Below, piece by piece: positions 1 to 7,112 of a DNA stretch of 13,318 nucleotides. The DNA is from CAZIKF01 sp964539825. Its GTDB lineage: Bacteria > Muiribacteriota > UBA6191. The notes beneath the pieces are model-generated. The model did no database searches. It saw nothing but the letters and a program-made list of their open reading frames with translations, and was not told the origin of the DNA. A program made the translations under genes and the position numbers. Location: the NCBI GenBank assembly GCA_964539825.1, contig CAZIKF010000071.1, positions 1 through 13,318 on the forward strand, written 5' to 3'. Position 1 is the first letter of the stretch, and each line of letters opens with the position of its first letter.

Positions 1-1102
1 AAGGTCTGAGGCTCAATTCTGATTTGAGTCTCAGCAAGAGCTTACGCTGTTGAGGCTGAATCTTCTCAGCTGCGGAACTCTGGGTATAATGACTAAACAA
101 GTGATTCGCGACACCGGGCTGACCAATGTTTTTCAGATTCCGCATGAGCTTATAATTTGCCAGGAAATCCTCAGGATTTTCCTGGTAACTACGGGTCAGG
201 TACTTGTTAGCATCAAGATGATTTCCCTTTAATTCTAGAAAAGTTGCCTGGATTGGGTATAGAAGATCTAGTCTCTGGGGAATTGCCAGTTGCTCAACAA
301 TATGGAAGCAGCGAGTTTCATAAAGGTTCAAGGCGAAGCTCTGGTGGGACCTGGTCTCACTAAAATACTTTCCCAACTGCTGGCATTCTCTGAGTCTGGC
401 GATCATGGTGCGGCTTCTCTTTACCGGTTTTCCTGTAGTTGTCTTGACACCAGTTATTTGCCTAAACGCATTTGGATTGTCCGGATTCCCGGCCAAATCA
501 GGCATCTGTCGATTCCTGTGCTCATCGTAAACAAGCTTTTTTTGATCATGAACCTGCAAAGGGATATATCGTTTGGTTTTAGGTATAGGAGTGGGCTGCG
601 AAGATTTGGATTCCATAAAGGGAGACTGATCCAGTGAAATCTCTTTCGAACTCCTGAGCAAAGCTTCTTCAAATTCAGCGAACTCAGCCTCTTGTGTGCG
701 GGAGTCCCTTTCTTTCCCCGCAATAGCATTGATTTTCCTTTTTGCAGGCTTCATGTGCGTCTGAGCGGTACTAATCCTAAGACTTTCCTTTTGGAGTTTT
801 CTTGGTTTCAAGGGCTCAGCGGGAGTCTTGAGCTGAACCTCAATTTTCTCTTTGATCCGCCTAAGGGAAAATTTACCGCGCTCAACCTCGGGTGAAAATT
901 CTTCAGAAAGTTTCACCTTTTGCTCTGCCTTACCAGTCACTGGCAGAGGCTTTTCCATAGTCGCATTTGAGGGCTGTGGTTTCCAGGTTTGAGTACCTCT
1001 TTTTGATTTCCCTCGGAGTAATTCTCGGGGAATAACTCCCAGAAACTCTGCCGTGGCTTGTAGGGAGATGAAAAGAGTTGCCACAGTTAAAAACGATTTC
1101 AT
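1..1102 (-). CDS. Secreted basic protein with TPR-like C-terminus, partial (runs off left edge)
   Basis: An uninterrupted minus-strand frame starts at the ATG at 1102-1100 and stays open to base 1, giving 367 codons without a stop. The first 18 residues (MKSFLTVATLFISLQATA) are a classic Sec signal peptide with an AxA-type cleavage site, so the product is exported. Residues about 25-230 are Lys/Arg/Pro-rich and look disordered. From about residue 230 the sequence becomes helical and amphipathic, with a TPR-like stretch near 280-345 (Ala/Leu/Tyr spacing around ELKGNHLDANKYL and FLANYKLMRNL). I see no catalytic motif. An AGAAG-like weak ribosome site precedes the ATG. It is divergent from the C11 peptidase gene. 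I do not recognise the family. A periplasmic scaffold or protein-interaction role would be inference only. The real C-terminus lies outside the window. Confidence 0.7.
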   Translation of the reverse strand, partial: MKSFLTVATLFISLQATAEFLGVIPRELLRGKSKRGTQTWKPQPSNATMEKPLPVTGKAEQKVKLSEEFSPEVERGKFSLRRIKEKIEVQLKTPAEPLKPRKLQKESLRISTAQTHMKPAKRKINAIAGKERDSRTQEAEFAEFEEALLRSSKEISLDQSPFMESKSSQPTPIPKTKRYIPLQVHDQKKLVYDEHRNRQMPDLAGNPDNPNAFRQITGVKTTTGKPVKRSRTMIARLRECQQLGKYFSETRSHQSFALNLYETRCFHIVEQLAIPQRLDLLYPIQATFLELKGNHLDANKYLTRSYQENPEDFLANYKLMRNLKNIGQPGVANHLFSHYTQSSAAEKIQPQQRKLLLRLKSELSLRP

Positions 1103-1264
1103 AAATCTTCTGATTCAACCTTAAATGTCTCAAGGTGTTCGACAGTCCCCCAAAATATGAGAAGTAAATATTAGTAGGCAGAAAACCAGATCGAGAATAA
1201 GGATTTCAAAAGAAGCCCTGATGACGATAATTGTGTTCACTCTAACCCATTTTCCGCTCCGGGG

Positions 1265-1292
1265 TTGACGTTAGAGCCCCGGTTATTACAAT
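1265..1292 (+). promoter_or_regulatory. Sigma-70-like promoter of the C11 peptidase gene
   Basis: TTGACG (1265-1270) and TACAAT (1287-1292) are separated by 16 bases, each one mismatch from the consensus hexamers. Transcription would start near 1299, leaving a leader of about 35 bases before the ATG at 1334. The in-frame TTG at 1265 that would lengthen the peptidase lies inside the -35 box, which argues against it as a start codon. Confidence 0.6.
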
Positions 1293-1333
1293 CTTCTTTT
1301 TCACTTCCCTGTATCAAAGGTTTGGACAATTCT

Positions 1334-2548
1334 ATGAAGCGTTCTCTACTCACTTTTGCCAGTTTATTGGCCCTCTTCTCTTGCGCTCAAGGCTTGGTTT
1401 GCGCCAATCCACAATTGGCTTCAAATGAAGGTAAAACCGAAAAAGAATGGACCTTCCTGGTTTTTGTAAATGCTGATAATGATCTCGATGAATATGGGTG
1501 GGGTGATTTGGTTGAAGCGAAGAAGATCGGATCGACAGATAAAGTAAATTTGGTCTTTCAGATTGATCGCTCGGACGGTAGACCCTGCCGTCGCTTTTTC
1601 ATTGAGAAAAACCATGCGGAGTTGATTGAGAATATGGGTGAAGTAGACATGGGCGATTACAATGTCCTGGTTGATTTCTTGGCCTGGGGAGCTGAGAACT
1701 ATCCGGCTAAACACTATGCACTCATTGTGTGGAACCATGGTACGGGTTGGTTCAGACGGTCAAATATGTCCATGTTGGGAGTTTCCTATGATGATCAGTC
1801 AGGGAATTACATCACGACAAATCAGCTCTCTACAGCTACCTCTTTAATCAAGGATACTCTGGGGCGAAAATTAGATATTCTTGCTTTCGACGCCTGTTTG
1901 ATGCAGATGGTAGAAGTCGCCTGGGCAGTAAAGAACAATGTTGAACTGATGGTCGGCTCAGAGGAAGTCATACCCTATGATGGATTTGCATATGACACTG
2001 GCTTTGAGGCAATCCTGGCTAATCCCGAAGCGAATCTGCGGGATATCTCAAGAATCTTAGTTGAAGGTTATGTAGAGTCTTACGAGGACGGTTCCCAGGG
2101 AAAAGAATCCACTACGCTTTCATGGGTAGATTTAGGAAGAATGGAACTCCTGGCAGCAGCCCTTGATGATTTTGTTGAAATCGCAATAGGAAGGGATAAA
2201 GAGGTCGTGGCATCCGTACTTCAAGATGTCCAGCATTATGATCTAAGGTCCAATAGGGATTTGAGGCACTTTATGATGCTATTGGCAGCACGTACCTCTA
2301 ACTCCGCTATTAAACTCGCTGCCAATACGGTTATCGCGGCGTTTGATGAATTTGTAGGATTCTCAAAATGGAATGACGGTGGTGCGTCCTGGCATCCCGA
2401 TTTGGCCAATTCCCATGGATGTGCTATCTATTTCCCAACCCGTGCCTCAGCATTTAATGATCAGTATCTCGATTTAGATTTCGCTAAAGACACCCAATGG
2501 GATGCTTATATCCGTAGTTATTACGAGATCCAGTCCAGGGAACTTTAG
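1334..2548 (+). CDS. Exported clostripain-type (family C11) cysteine peptidase
   Basis: This 404-residue protein belongs to peptidase family C11 (clan CD, clostripain type), enzymes that usually cut after Arg or Lys. The catalytic His is seen in VWNHGTGW (His135) and the catalytic Cys in AFDACLM (Cys188). The family block GSEEVIPYDGFAY follows at 208-220. The start is the ATG at 1334: it begins a signal sequence (MKRSLLTFASLLALFSC) and lies about 35 bases downstream of a good promoter. A 23-codon longer TTG version would begin inside the -35 box. LFSC (Cys17) could be a poor lipobox, or signal peptidase I could cut after VCA (Ala24); either way it is exported. It stands alone, divergent from the left-edge gene and convergent with gdhA, 9 bases between stops. 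Substrate and activation cannot be read from the sequence. Confidence 0.9.
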   Translation: MKRSLLTFASLLALFSCAQGLVCANPQLASNEGKTEKEWTFLVFVNADNDLDEYGWGDLVEAKKIGSTDKVNLVFQIDRSDGRPCRRFFIEKNHAELIENMGEVDMGDYNVLVDFLAWGAENYPAKHYALIVWNHGTGWFRRSNMSMLGVSYDDQSGNYITTNQLSTATSLIKDTLGRKLDILAFDACLMQMVEVAWAVKNNVELMVGSEEVIPYDGFAYDTGFEAILANPEANLRDISRILVEGYVESYEDGSQGKESTTLSWVDLGRMELLAAALDDFVEIAIGRDKEVVASVLQDVQHYDLRSNRDLRHFMMLLAARTSNSAIKLAANTVIAAFDEFVGFSKWNDGGASWHPDLANSHGCAIYFPTRASAFNDQYLDLDFAKDTQWDAYIRSYYEIQSREL

Positions 2549-2573
2549 AAACAGTCTCTACAGAACTCCCTGG
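2535..2573. repeat. Inverted repeat spanning the convergent stop codons of the C11 peptidase gene and gdhA
   Basis: CCAGGGA (2535-2541) and TCCCTGG (2567-2573) are perfect 7-base inverted arms around a 25-base centre holding both stop codons. Neither strand has a following T tract, so it is not a canonical intrinsic terminator. It could slow polymerase from both directions, but this is a weak inference. Confidence 0.3.
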
Positions 2574-3907
2574 TCCAGCATCGCTTCACTTACCCTTAAA
2601 AATCCCGCGATATTAGCACCATCCACATAGTTGCCGGGTGTGGAAAAACGATCCGCGGCTTCTACACAGGTTTCATGAATCAGCTTCATGATGGTTTGAA
2701 GGCGTTGGTCAACTTTTTCTCGGGTCCAACGCTGTCGTATGCTGTTTTGCGCCATTTCAAAGCCGGAGACCGCGACACCGCCCGCGTTGGCTGCCTTGCC
2801 AGGGGCGTAGAGAATTGATTCTTCAAGGAAGACGTTTACTCCCTCCGGTGTGGTCGGCATATTGGCACCCTCTGCAACCAGCCTTATGCCATTAGCGACC
2901 ATATGTATTGCGTCTCGCTCATTGATCTCATTTTGTGTAGCACAGGGTAGTGCAATGTCGGCCTTATGATTCCACAAAGGATTAAAGGCGGAATCAGGTT
3001 CTGAGGCAAAATATAAGGCTCTCGGGTATACATGCTTATACTCTTGAATTCTCGCATGACGATTGTTTTTAAGTTCCTTAATTATTGCCAGCTTTCCTGA
3101 GTCAATGCCGGACTCGTCGAAGATATAGCCAGAAGAATCTGAAAGGGTAAGGACTTTCCCGCCAAGTTGAATCACCTTTTCGGCGGCGAATTGGGCCACA
3201 TTACCGGAGCCCGAGATCAGGCAGGTTTTCCCTTCCATACTTTCACCCACATGGTTGAGCATTTCAGCGCTAAAATACACGGTACCGTATCCTGTGGCTT
3301 CAGAGCGGATCAAACTGCCTCCCCAGATGGGATTCTTTCCAGTGAGAACTCCGGTGAATTCATTTTTGATTTTCTTATACATTCCAAAAAGGTAACCAAT
3401 TTCTCTGGCGCCCACCCCGATGTCTCCGGCAGGTACGTCGGTATCAGGACCGATGTGACGGGCTAGCTCCAGCATGAAAGACTGGCAGAAGCGCATAACC
3501 TCCATATCTGACTTCCCTTTGGGATCGAAATCAGATCCACCTTTGCCAGAGCCCAGGGGTAGGGTGGTCAGAGCATTCTTAAAGGTCTGCTCAAAGGCGA
3601 GGAACTTTAAGATGCTTAAATTTACTGATGGATGGAAGCGAAGCCCCCCCTTATATGGCCCCAGTGCGCTATTCATCTCTACTCGGAATCCGCGGTTGAC
3701 TCTGACATTTGACTGATCATCCATCCAGGGAACGCGGAAGATGACCGTGCGCTCCGGTTCTGTCATTCTCTCAAGAATGGACATTTTTCGAAGATCTGAG
3801 CGAGCTTCCAGCACTGGCTTTACGGAGTCCACTACTTCCTCAACAGCCTGTTGAAATTCGGGTTCATGAGGATTCTTGGAACGGATTAACTCTTGAAAAT
3901 CGTTCAT
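2558..3907 (-). CDS. gdhA: NADP-specific glutamate dehydrogenase
   Basis: This hexameric-type glutamate dehydrogenase (449 residues, the normal length) interconverts 2-oxoglutarate plus ammonium and L-glutamate in the cytoplasm, usually in the assimilatory direction with NADPH. The substrate domain shows GPYKGGLRFHP (Lys86), Lys110, the catalytic Lys122 in PLGSGKGGSDFDPKGKSD, and Asp162 in PAGDIGVG. The C-terminal Rossmann domain starts with GSGNVAQF (about 233-240), followed by SDSSG at 256-260. The overall pattern is close to enterobacterial NADP-linked GdhA, so NADP preference is likely, though inferred from similarity. The ATG at 3907-3905 follows an AAGGGAAAG ribosome site. It lies 182 bases downstream of the hemerythrin gene on the same strand and probably has its own promoter there, which I could not identify clearly. 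Confidence 0.97.
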   Translation of the reverse strand: MNDFQELIRSKNPHEPEFQQAVEEVVDSVKPVLEARSDLRKMSILERMTEPERTVIFRVPWMDDQSNVRVNRGFRVEMNSALGPYKGGLRFHPSVNLSILKFLAFEQTFKNALTTLPLGSGKGGSDFDPKGKSDMEVMRFCQSFMLELARHIGPDTDVPAGDIGVGAREIGYLFGMYKKIKNEFTGVLTGKNPIWGGSLIRSEATGYGTVYFSAEMLNHVGESMEGKTCLISGSGNVAQFAAEKVIQLGGKVLTLSDSSGYIFDESGIDSGKLAIIKELKNNRHARIQEYKHVYPRALYFASEPDSAFNPLWNHKADIALPCATQNEINERDAIHMVANGIRLVAEGANMPTTPEGVNVFLEESILYAPGKAANAGGVAVSGFEMAQNSIRQRWTREKVDQRLQTIMKLIHETCVEAADRFSTPGNYVDGANIAGFLRVSEAMLDQGVL

Positions 3908-4074
3908 TCAAACTTTCCCTTGATTGAGATTTCTGATCATTGCTATCGCGTCTGAAATCATTTGATTCATCTTAAGCGAAAAGCACGTGCAAGCGAAATA
4001 TTCCAAATCCTCTTTTTACATAGAATTGATAACTCGTAGGAATCAACCTTGTCATTGAAGGTCATATAGATGGC

Positions 4075-4094
4075 AAAAGTTGAATGGGTTCAAC
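4075..4094 (-). terminator. Weak intrinsic terminator after the hemerythrin gene
   Basis: On the minus strand GTTGAA (4094-4089), a 4-base loop and TTCAAC (4084-4079) form a 6-bp hairpin followed at once by TTTT (4078-4075). The stem starts inside the hemerythrin stop codon region. An alternative hairpin, ATGGG/CCCAT (4098-4084), competes with it. The stem is AT-rich and the T run is short, so termination would be partial and some read-through into gdhA is possible. Confidence 0.35.
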
Positions 4095-4665
4095 CCATGG
4101 AGTTGGGCGATTGGTTTTGAGCTGTAGAGAGCATTTCTTCCAGTTCAGAACTGAATCGTTCGTATTTTTTCCAAACTTCACCCGCATTGAGCCGCTCTTC
4201 GGCAAGACCGTACTGCTTAACAATTGAATTCTTCTGTTCTTCATTGAGCGAACTTTCAGCCATGGGGTAGAGAATGTTGTTTTCCTTAAAGATATGATCA
4301 GAAAGAAGGGAGACATAGCCTGTCATTGCTTCAATGAACTCACCCTCATCTTTTGCTTGAATTGCGTTTTCCATTCGCAAGACCAGAGACCTTCCAAGTT
4401 CATGTTCGTGAAGCATCTGCGTAACGGGATTACAATGCGTCAGTACTCCCTCAAGGTTCAGAAATTTGAATAAAATTTCCTCTTCTTTGGCGTGATGAAA
4501 TTGATCCGCGAAGGTCCTTATGAAATCGACAAAAGAAACTCCGACCTCAAGTATGGGAAAGTTGTGATTCCCGGACTGAGACAAATTGGCACAATGATTC
4601 ATCAGTTGGTTGGTCTTCAGGATTAGCTGGTGCTCACGCATCAAGGCACTGGATATCTCAGTCAT
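4090..4665 (-). CDS. Hemerythrin (HHE) domain protein
   Basis: This 191-residue all-helical cytoplasmic protein has the hemerythrin di-iron ligand pattern. His12 lies in MREHQLI, His57/58 and Glu61/62 in FHHAKEEEILF, His86/88 in MLHEHELGR, and His124 and Glu128 in DHIFKENNILYPMAE. Such proteins bind O2 or NO, or act in iron handling and stress response; which applies here is not visible. The four-helix domain fills residues 5-165 and a short acidic/polar tail follows with no second domain. The ATG at 4665 follows a good CGGAG site. Downstream on the same strand, after a weak terminator-like hairpin, is gdhA. Upstream, the gene is divergent from the TerB-like gene, sharing a 206-base intergenic region. 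Confidence 0.88.
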   Translation of the reverse strand: MTEISSALMREHQLILKTNQLMNHCANLSQSGNHNFPILEVGVSFVDFIRTFADQFHHAKEEEILFKFLNLEGVLTHCNPVTQMLHEHELGRSLVLRMENAIQAKDEGEFIEAMTGYVSLLSDHIFKENNILYPMAESSLNEEQKNSIVKQYGLAEERLNAGEVWKKYERFSSELEEMLSTAQNQSPNSMG

Positions 4666-4871
4666 TTTGATCTCCGAGGAAAGATTTATTAATCGTAATT
4701 CAAGAATGGGTTAGTTTCAGTCGTGACGTTGTCTTCGCAAAATTCACGCCAAAAAGGATCTCTATTAGGGATCCGGCTTACAACTCCTGGCATGCGCTTT
4801 GCAGCAAATCGAAGTAGAATGGCAATCGTAGACAGGCTCTAAGTTGGGTTCCGATAAATAGAGGAGGAAAA

Positions 4872-5225
4872 GTGACCGCTTTGAACGAGGATCAGGAAAT
4901 GAAGGAGTTTGTACTTCGTACTCTATTATTTGAGGTATTGAAGGATGGCAAAATCGATGCTGAAGAAAAGGATGCTGTACAGGCTCTAGGCCCAGTATTA
5001 CAGCTCTCTCGCCAACGGGCCGGAGAAATTCGTGACGAAGTGTTGAAAAGTGTGCAGGGAGCCCAAACCGCAGGAAGTGTGAGCTATGTTCAGCTCTTCC
5101 AAACGGTACGAAAAAAACTTCTGGAACAGTATCAGCCTGATGTTACAGATAACTATCTTGAGATGTTGGCAAAAACCCTGAAATGCCAAAAAGCGTTCTT
5201 CGAATCTCTCTCCCTGGGATTTTGA
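4872..5225 (+). CDS. Small TerB-like helical protein
   Basis: A 117-residue all-helical soluble protein without signal peptide. The start is GTG at 4872, supported by a strong GAGGAGGA site at 4861-4868. The next in-frame ATG, at 4900, has no comparable ribosome site. Residues 20-40 (LFEVLKDGKIDAEEKDAVQAL) resemble the first acidic metal-binding motif of the TerB-like fold, in which a D-G-x-(I/V)-x-x-x-E loop joins two helices. TerB-like proteins occur in tellurite/stress-associated and membrane-linked systems, but no other ter gene is present, so no function is assigned. It is transcribed alone, convergent with the phosphotransferase gene with 11 bases between stops. I see no convincing promoter in the 206 bases upstream. 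Confidence 0.72.
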   Translation: MTALNEDQEMKEFVLRTLLFEVLKDGKIDAEEKDAVQALGPVLQLSRQRAGEIRDEVLKSVQGAQTAGSVSYVQLFQTVRKKLLEQYQPDVTDNYLEMLAKTLKCQKAFFESLSLGF

Positions 5226-5236
5226 GGGGAAGAAAT

Positions 5237-6163
5237 TCACACCCTGAATTCTCCGGTTTCAAGAAAGCGATCTATTTTGACCAGATGGATTTTAACCAAA
5301 GGGTGGTTGGGATCGTAGAGGGCAATCAGTCGAATGAGGTTCATCAACGCAAACCAATCAATGAGCTTTTCATTGAGATTAGCCTGGTAAGACTTCAACA
5401 GGGTTAACATTTGGGAGTTAGAGAATTGCGTGCGAAGTACAAAAAACTCGTATTCCCTTGGCATAGAACAGATCCTGTCCCAATCAATCATTCTAATCCC
5501 CATTGGGCTGTACAGAATGTTTCCCAGACCGGCATCACCGTGACAGATGTAGGTCTCATTTGAATTCGCCAACCGATGGTCGCTAAGAATCCTCTCTAAT
5601 TTCTTGAATCCATCTTCCGGAAGTAGATTACGATCAGAAACCACCTTAAGGTCATGATCGATCCAGTTCACAAAATCCTCAATTCTCTGGTGCTCACCGG
5701 ATACACCAAAGATTAATTTCCCGTAATTTTTTGATCGGATCGTGTGCAGCTTCTGAAGGAGTTCACCAAGCTCCCTGAGTTTGGCTTCCTTTGCGTTTGC
5801 CTTAAGCGGTGTGCCTTCGAAGTACTCTTCTACCAGGCAAAGATGGTCAGCATAAATTTTGCCAGGCATAATCTCTAACTGAGAAAAATGAGAATAGGCT
5901 AGCAGAATTCTTTGCATCTGCTTTGGCTCTAACCTGGGAGCTCTGAAGAGATACCTTCCTTGTTCAGTCTGAAAGCGGATGACAACACTGGTGTCATTAG
6001 CCTGAAACTGAGGTTCTTCCAAAACCCTAAAACCCATCCGTTGGATAACAACTTCTTTGAAATGTCTCTTCACGTCTTCCAGGAATTTGTTGAATCTCCG
6101 GTTATACTCGGGCGATCGGTGAGGAAAGTAATTGGAGCCGCCAGGTAGGGATTCTTTAGCCAT
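5237..6163 (-). CDS. APH/choline-kinase-like phosphotransferase
   Basis: This 308-residue cytoplasmic protein has the aminoglycoside-phosphotransferase/choline-kinase fold. The catalytic loop is seen as CHGDAGLGN (His208, Asp210, Asn215), followed by the metal-binding MIDWD (Asp227). An N-lobe with a beta-3-like strand (YLFRAPR, 71-77) precedes it, and LVEEYFEGTPL (110-120) is the hinge. These enzymes transfer the gamma-phosphate of ATP to small hydroxylated substrates. The substrate is not predictable, and resistance to aminoglycosides should not be assumed for a chromosomal member like this. The ATG at 6163 has no Shine-Dalgarno sequence. Instead a minus-strand TATACT lies only 7 bases ahead, so the mRNA may be leaderless (inference). 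It is divergent from the histidine phosphatase gene, 108 bases away. Confidence 0.85.
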   Translation of the reverse strand: MAKESLPGGSNYFPHRSPEYNRRFNKFLEDVKRHFKEVVIQRMGFRVLEEPQFQANDTSVVIRFQTEQGRYLFRAPRLEPKQMQRILLAYSHFSQLEIMPGKIYADHLCLVEEYFEGTPLKANAKEAKLRELGELLQKLHTIRSKNYGKLIFGVSGEHQRIEDFVNWIDHDLKVVSDRNLLPEDGFKKLERILSDHRLANSNETYICHGDAGLGNILYSPMGIRMIDWDRICSMPREYEFFVLRTQFSNSQMLTLLKSYQANLNEKLIDWFALMNLIRLIALYDPNHPLVKIHLVKIDRFLETGEFRV

Positions 6164-6271
6164 AGTCAGAAGTATAATAAACTGGGTGTGCGAACGACAG
6201 CTTCAAATGGGTCCCGGGGGAACTATAGAGACTCGGAAGCGGTAGATTCAGGTTGGTTCTGGAGGTAACAA

Positions 6272-6892
6272 ATGAAAGCGAAGGAAAAAACTCTCTATCT
6301 TATAAGACATGCGCAGAGCCATCGGAAGTCGAGTTGTCACCATTCTGAGTGGCCCCTGAGTGAAAAGGGGACTGAACAGGCAGCGGGGTTGGCCGGCTTA
6401 CTGGAACCACTAGGGATACAGAAGGTAGTTTCAAGCCCTTTTCTGAGGTGCCGGCAGACCGTGGAACCCTATTTAAGGAAGAGTGGGGTAGAGGTGGTTT
6501 TTGAGCATGATTTGCGTGAACGACTCATATCCAGGGGTATCACAGATGGCTTTTTTGATCTGTGGTGTAAATCCTGGGAGGATTTTGATTTTGCTTTGCC
6601 TGGATGTGAGACTTCCGCCATCGCTCAGGAAAGGTTTGCCACCGTAATGCAAAAGATCGTAAGTGAGAATCAGACCCAGACCATCGCTATCAGTACCCAT
6701 GGAAATGTGATTGGCTTATTTCTGAATCACCTCGATAATTCCCTTGGGCGTGACGAGGCCGAGAAGCTTATGAATCCCGATGTCCTGAGGTTCACCGTTC
6801 AGGATGGAATTTTTCTCTGGGATCGAGACTTCGATCTTCACGGAATAGACGAGATCAGAACACACCACATGCAAACACCGGTGGATGATTGA
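6272..6892 (+). CDS. Histidine phosphatase family protein
   Basis: This 206-residue protein is a branch-1 histidine phosphatase (phosphoglycerate-mutase-like fold). The phosphate pocket is visible: LIRHAQS with the catalytic His13 and Arg12, SSPFLRCRQT with Arg59 or Arg61, Glu83 in LRERL as the probable proton donor, and His143 in ISTHGNVIG. HAQ instead of HGE after the catalytic Arg is usual in the broad phosphatase subgroup and argues against a true glycolytic mutase. The substrate is unknown. GGAGGT stands 5 bases before the ATG, an almost ideal ribosome site. A TATAAT at 6173-6178 could be its -10 box but has no good -35. The protein is intact; the scaffold gap begins 18 bases after its stop, and the VOC gene on the other side may be in the same transcript. 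Confidence 0.92.
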   Translation: MKAKEKTLYLIRHAQSHRKSSCHHSEWPLSEKGTEQAAGLAGLLEPLGIQKVVSSPFLRCRQTVEPYLRKSGVEVVFEHDLRERLISRGITDGFFDLWCKSWEDFDFALPGCETSAIAQERFATVMQKIVSENQTQTIAISTHGNVIGLFLNHLDNSLGRDEAEKLMNPDVLRFTVQDGIFLWDRDFDLHGIDEIRTHHMQTPVDD

Positions 6893-6910
6893 AGTGCTCC
6901 TGTGAATTGT

Positions 6911-7010
6911 NNNNNNNNNNNNNNNNNNNNNNNNNNNNNNNNNNNNNNNNNNNNNNNNNNNNNNNNNNNNNNNNNNNNNNNNNNNNNNNNNNNNNNNNNN
7001 NNNNNNNNNN
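6911..7010. other. Assembly gap (100 N)
   Basis: Exactly 100 undetermined bases, the usual placeholder for a scaffold join of unknown size. The flanking truncated VOC gene indicates that the true missing length is probably more than 100 bases: a typical VOC protein of 120-140 residues would need about 270-330 further bases. Confidence 0.98.
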
Positions 7011-7097
7011 CTGCGAACCCATTATGGACCCCGCTACTATGCAGCCTTCATAATCGATCCGGACGGTCACAGGGTGGAAGCTGTATATAATGGCTGA
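7011..7097 (+). CDS. VOC (glyoxalase/bleomycin-resistance) family protein, C-terminal fragment
   Basis: Directly after the N gap, an open frame encodes 28 residues and a TGA at 7095-7097. The sequence contains HYGPRYYAAFIIDPDGHRVEAV, which is the typical end of VOC-superfamily proteins: the last beta strand pair, the DPDG turn, and the C-terminal metal-ligand Glu in VEAV. The N-terminal part, including the start codon, lies in the unresolved gap; the 18 bases between the phosphatase stop and the gap contain no ATG. Substrate class cannot be judged from this fragment. It is on the same strand as the histidine phosphatase gene and convergent with the VWA gene (11 bases between stops). This is a fragment caused by assembly, not evidence of a pseudogene. 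Confidence 0.85.
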   Translation: MRTHYGPRYYAAFIIDPDGHRVEAVYNG

Positions 7098-7112
7098 GGT
7101 GGGTCCTCTCAG
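7094..7112. repeat. Small dyad over the convergent stops of the VOC and VWA genes
   Basis: CTGAG (7094-7098) and CTCAG (7108-7112) are inverted arms that include both TGA stops, with an alternative GAGG/CCTC pairing inside. Facing TGA codons are inverted copies by nature, which explains three of the five pairs. No T tract follows on either strand. Confidence 0.2.

Noticed and set aside
290..895. Short plus- and minus-strand ORFs near the left edge
   Set aside because: They overlap the 367-codon minus-strand frame that has a proper signal peptide and continues off the edge.
1265..1333. TTG start adding 23 residues to the C11 peptidase
   Set aside because: It lies within the -35 box of a good promoter and would bury the signal peptide.
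3167..3716. Plus-strand ORFs of 80-99 codons within gdhA
   Set aside because: They are opposite-frame shadows of a strongly conserved enzyme gene and their translations resemble no family.
4756..4774. GGATC/GATCC inverted repeat upstream of the TerB-like gene
   Set aside because: Only five base pairs around a 9-base loop, with no T run and no matching promoter; not distinguishable from chance.
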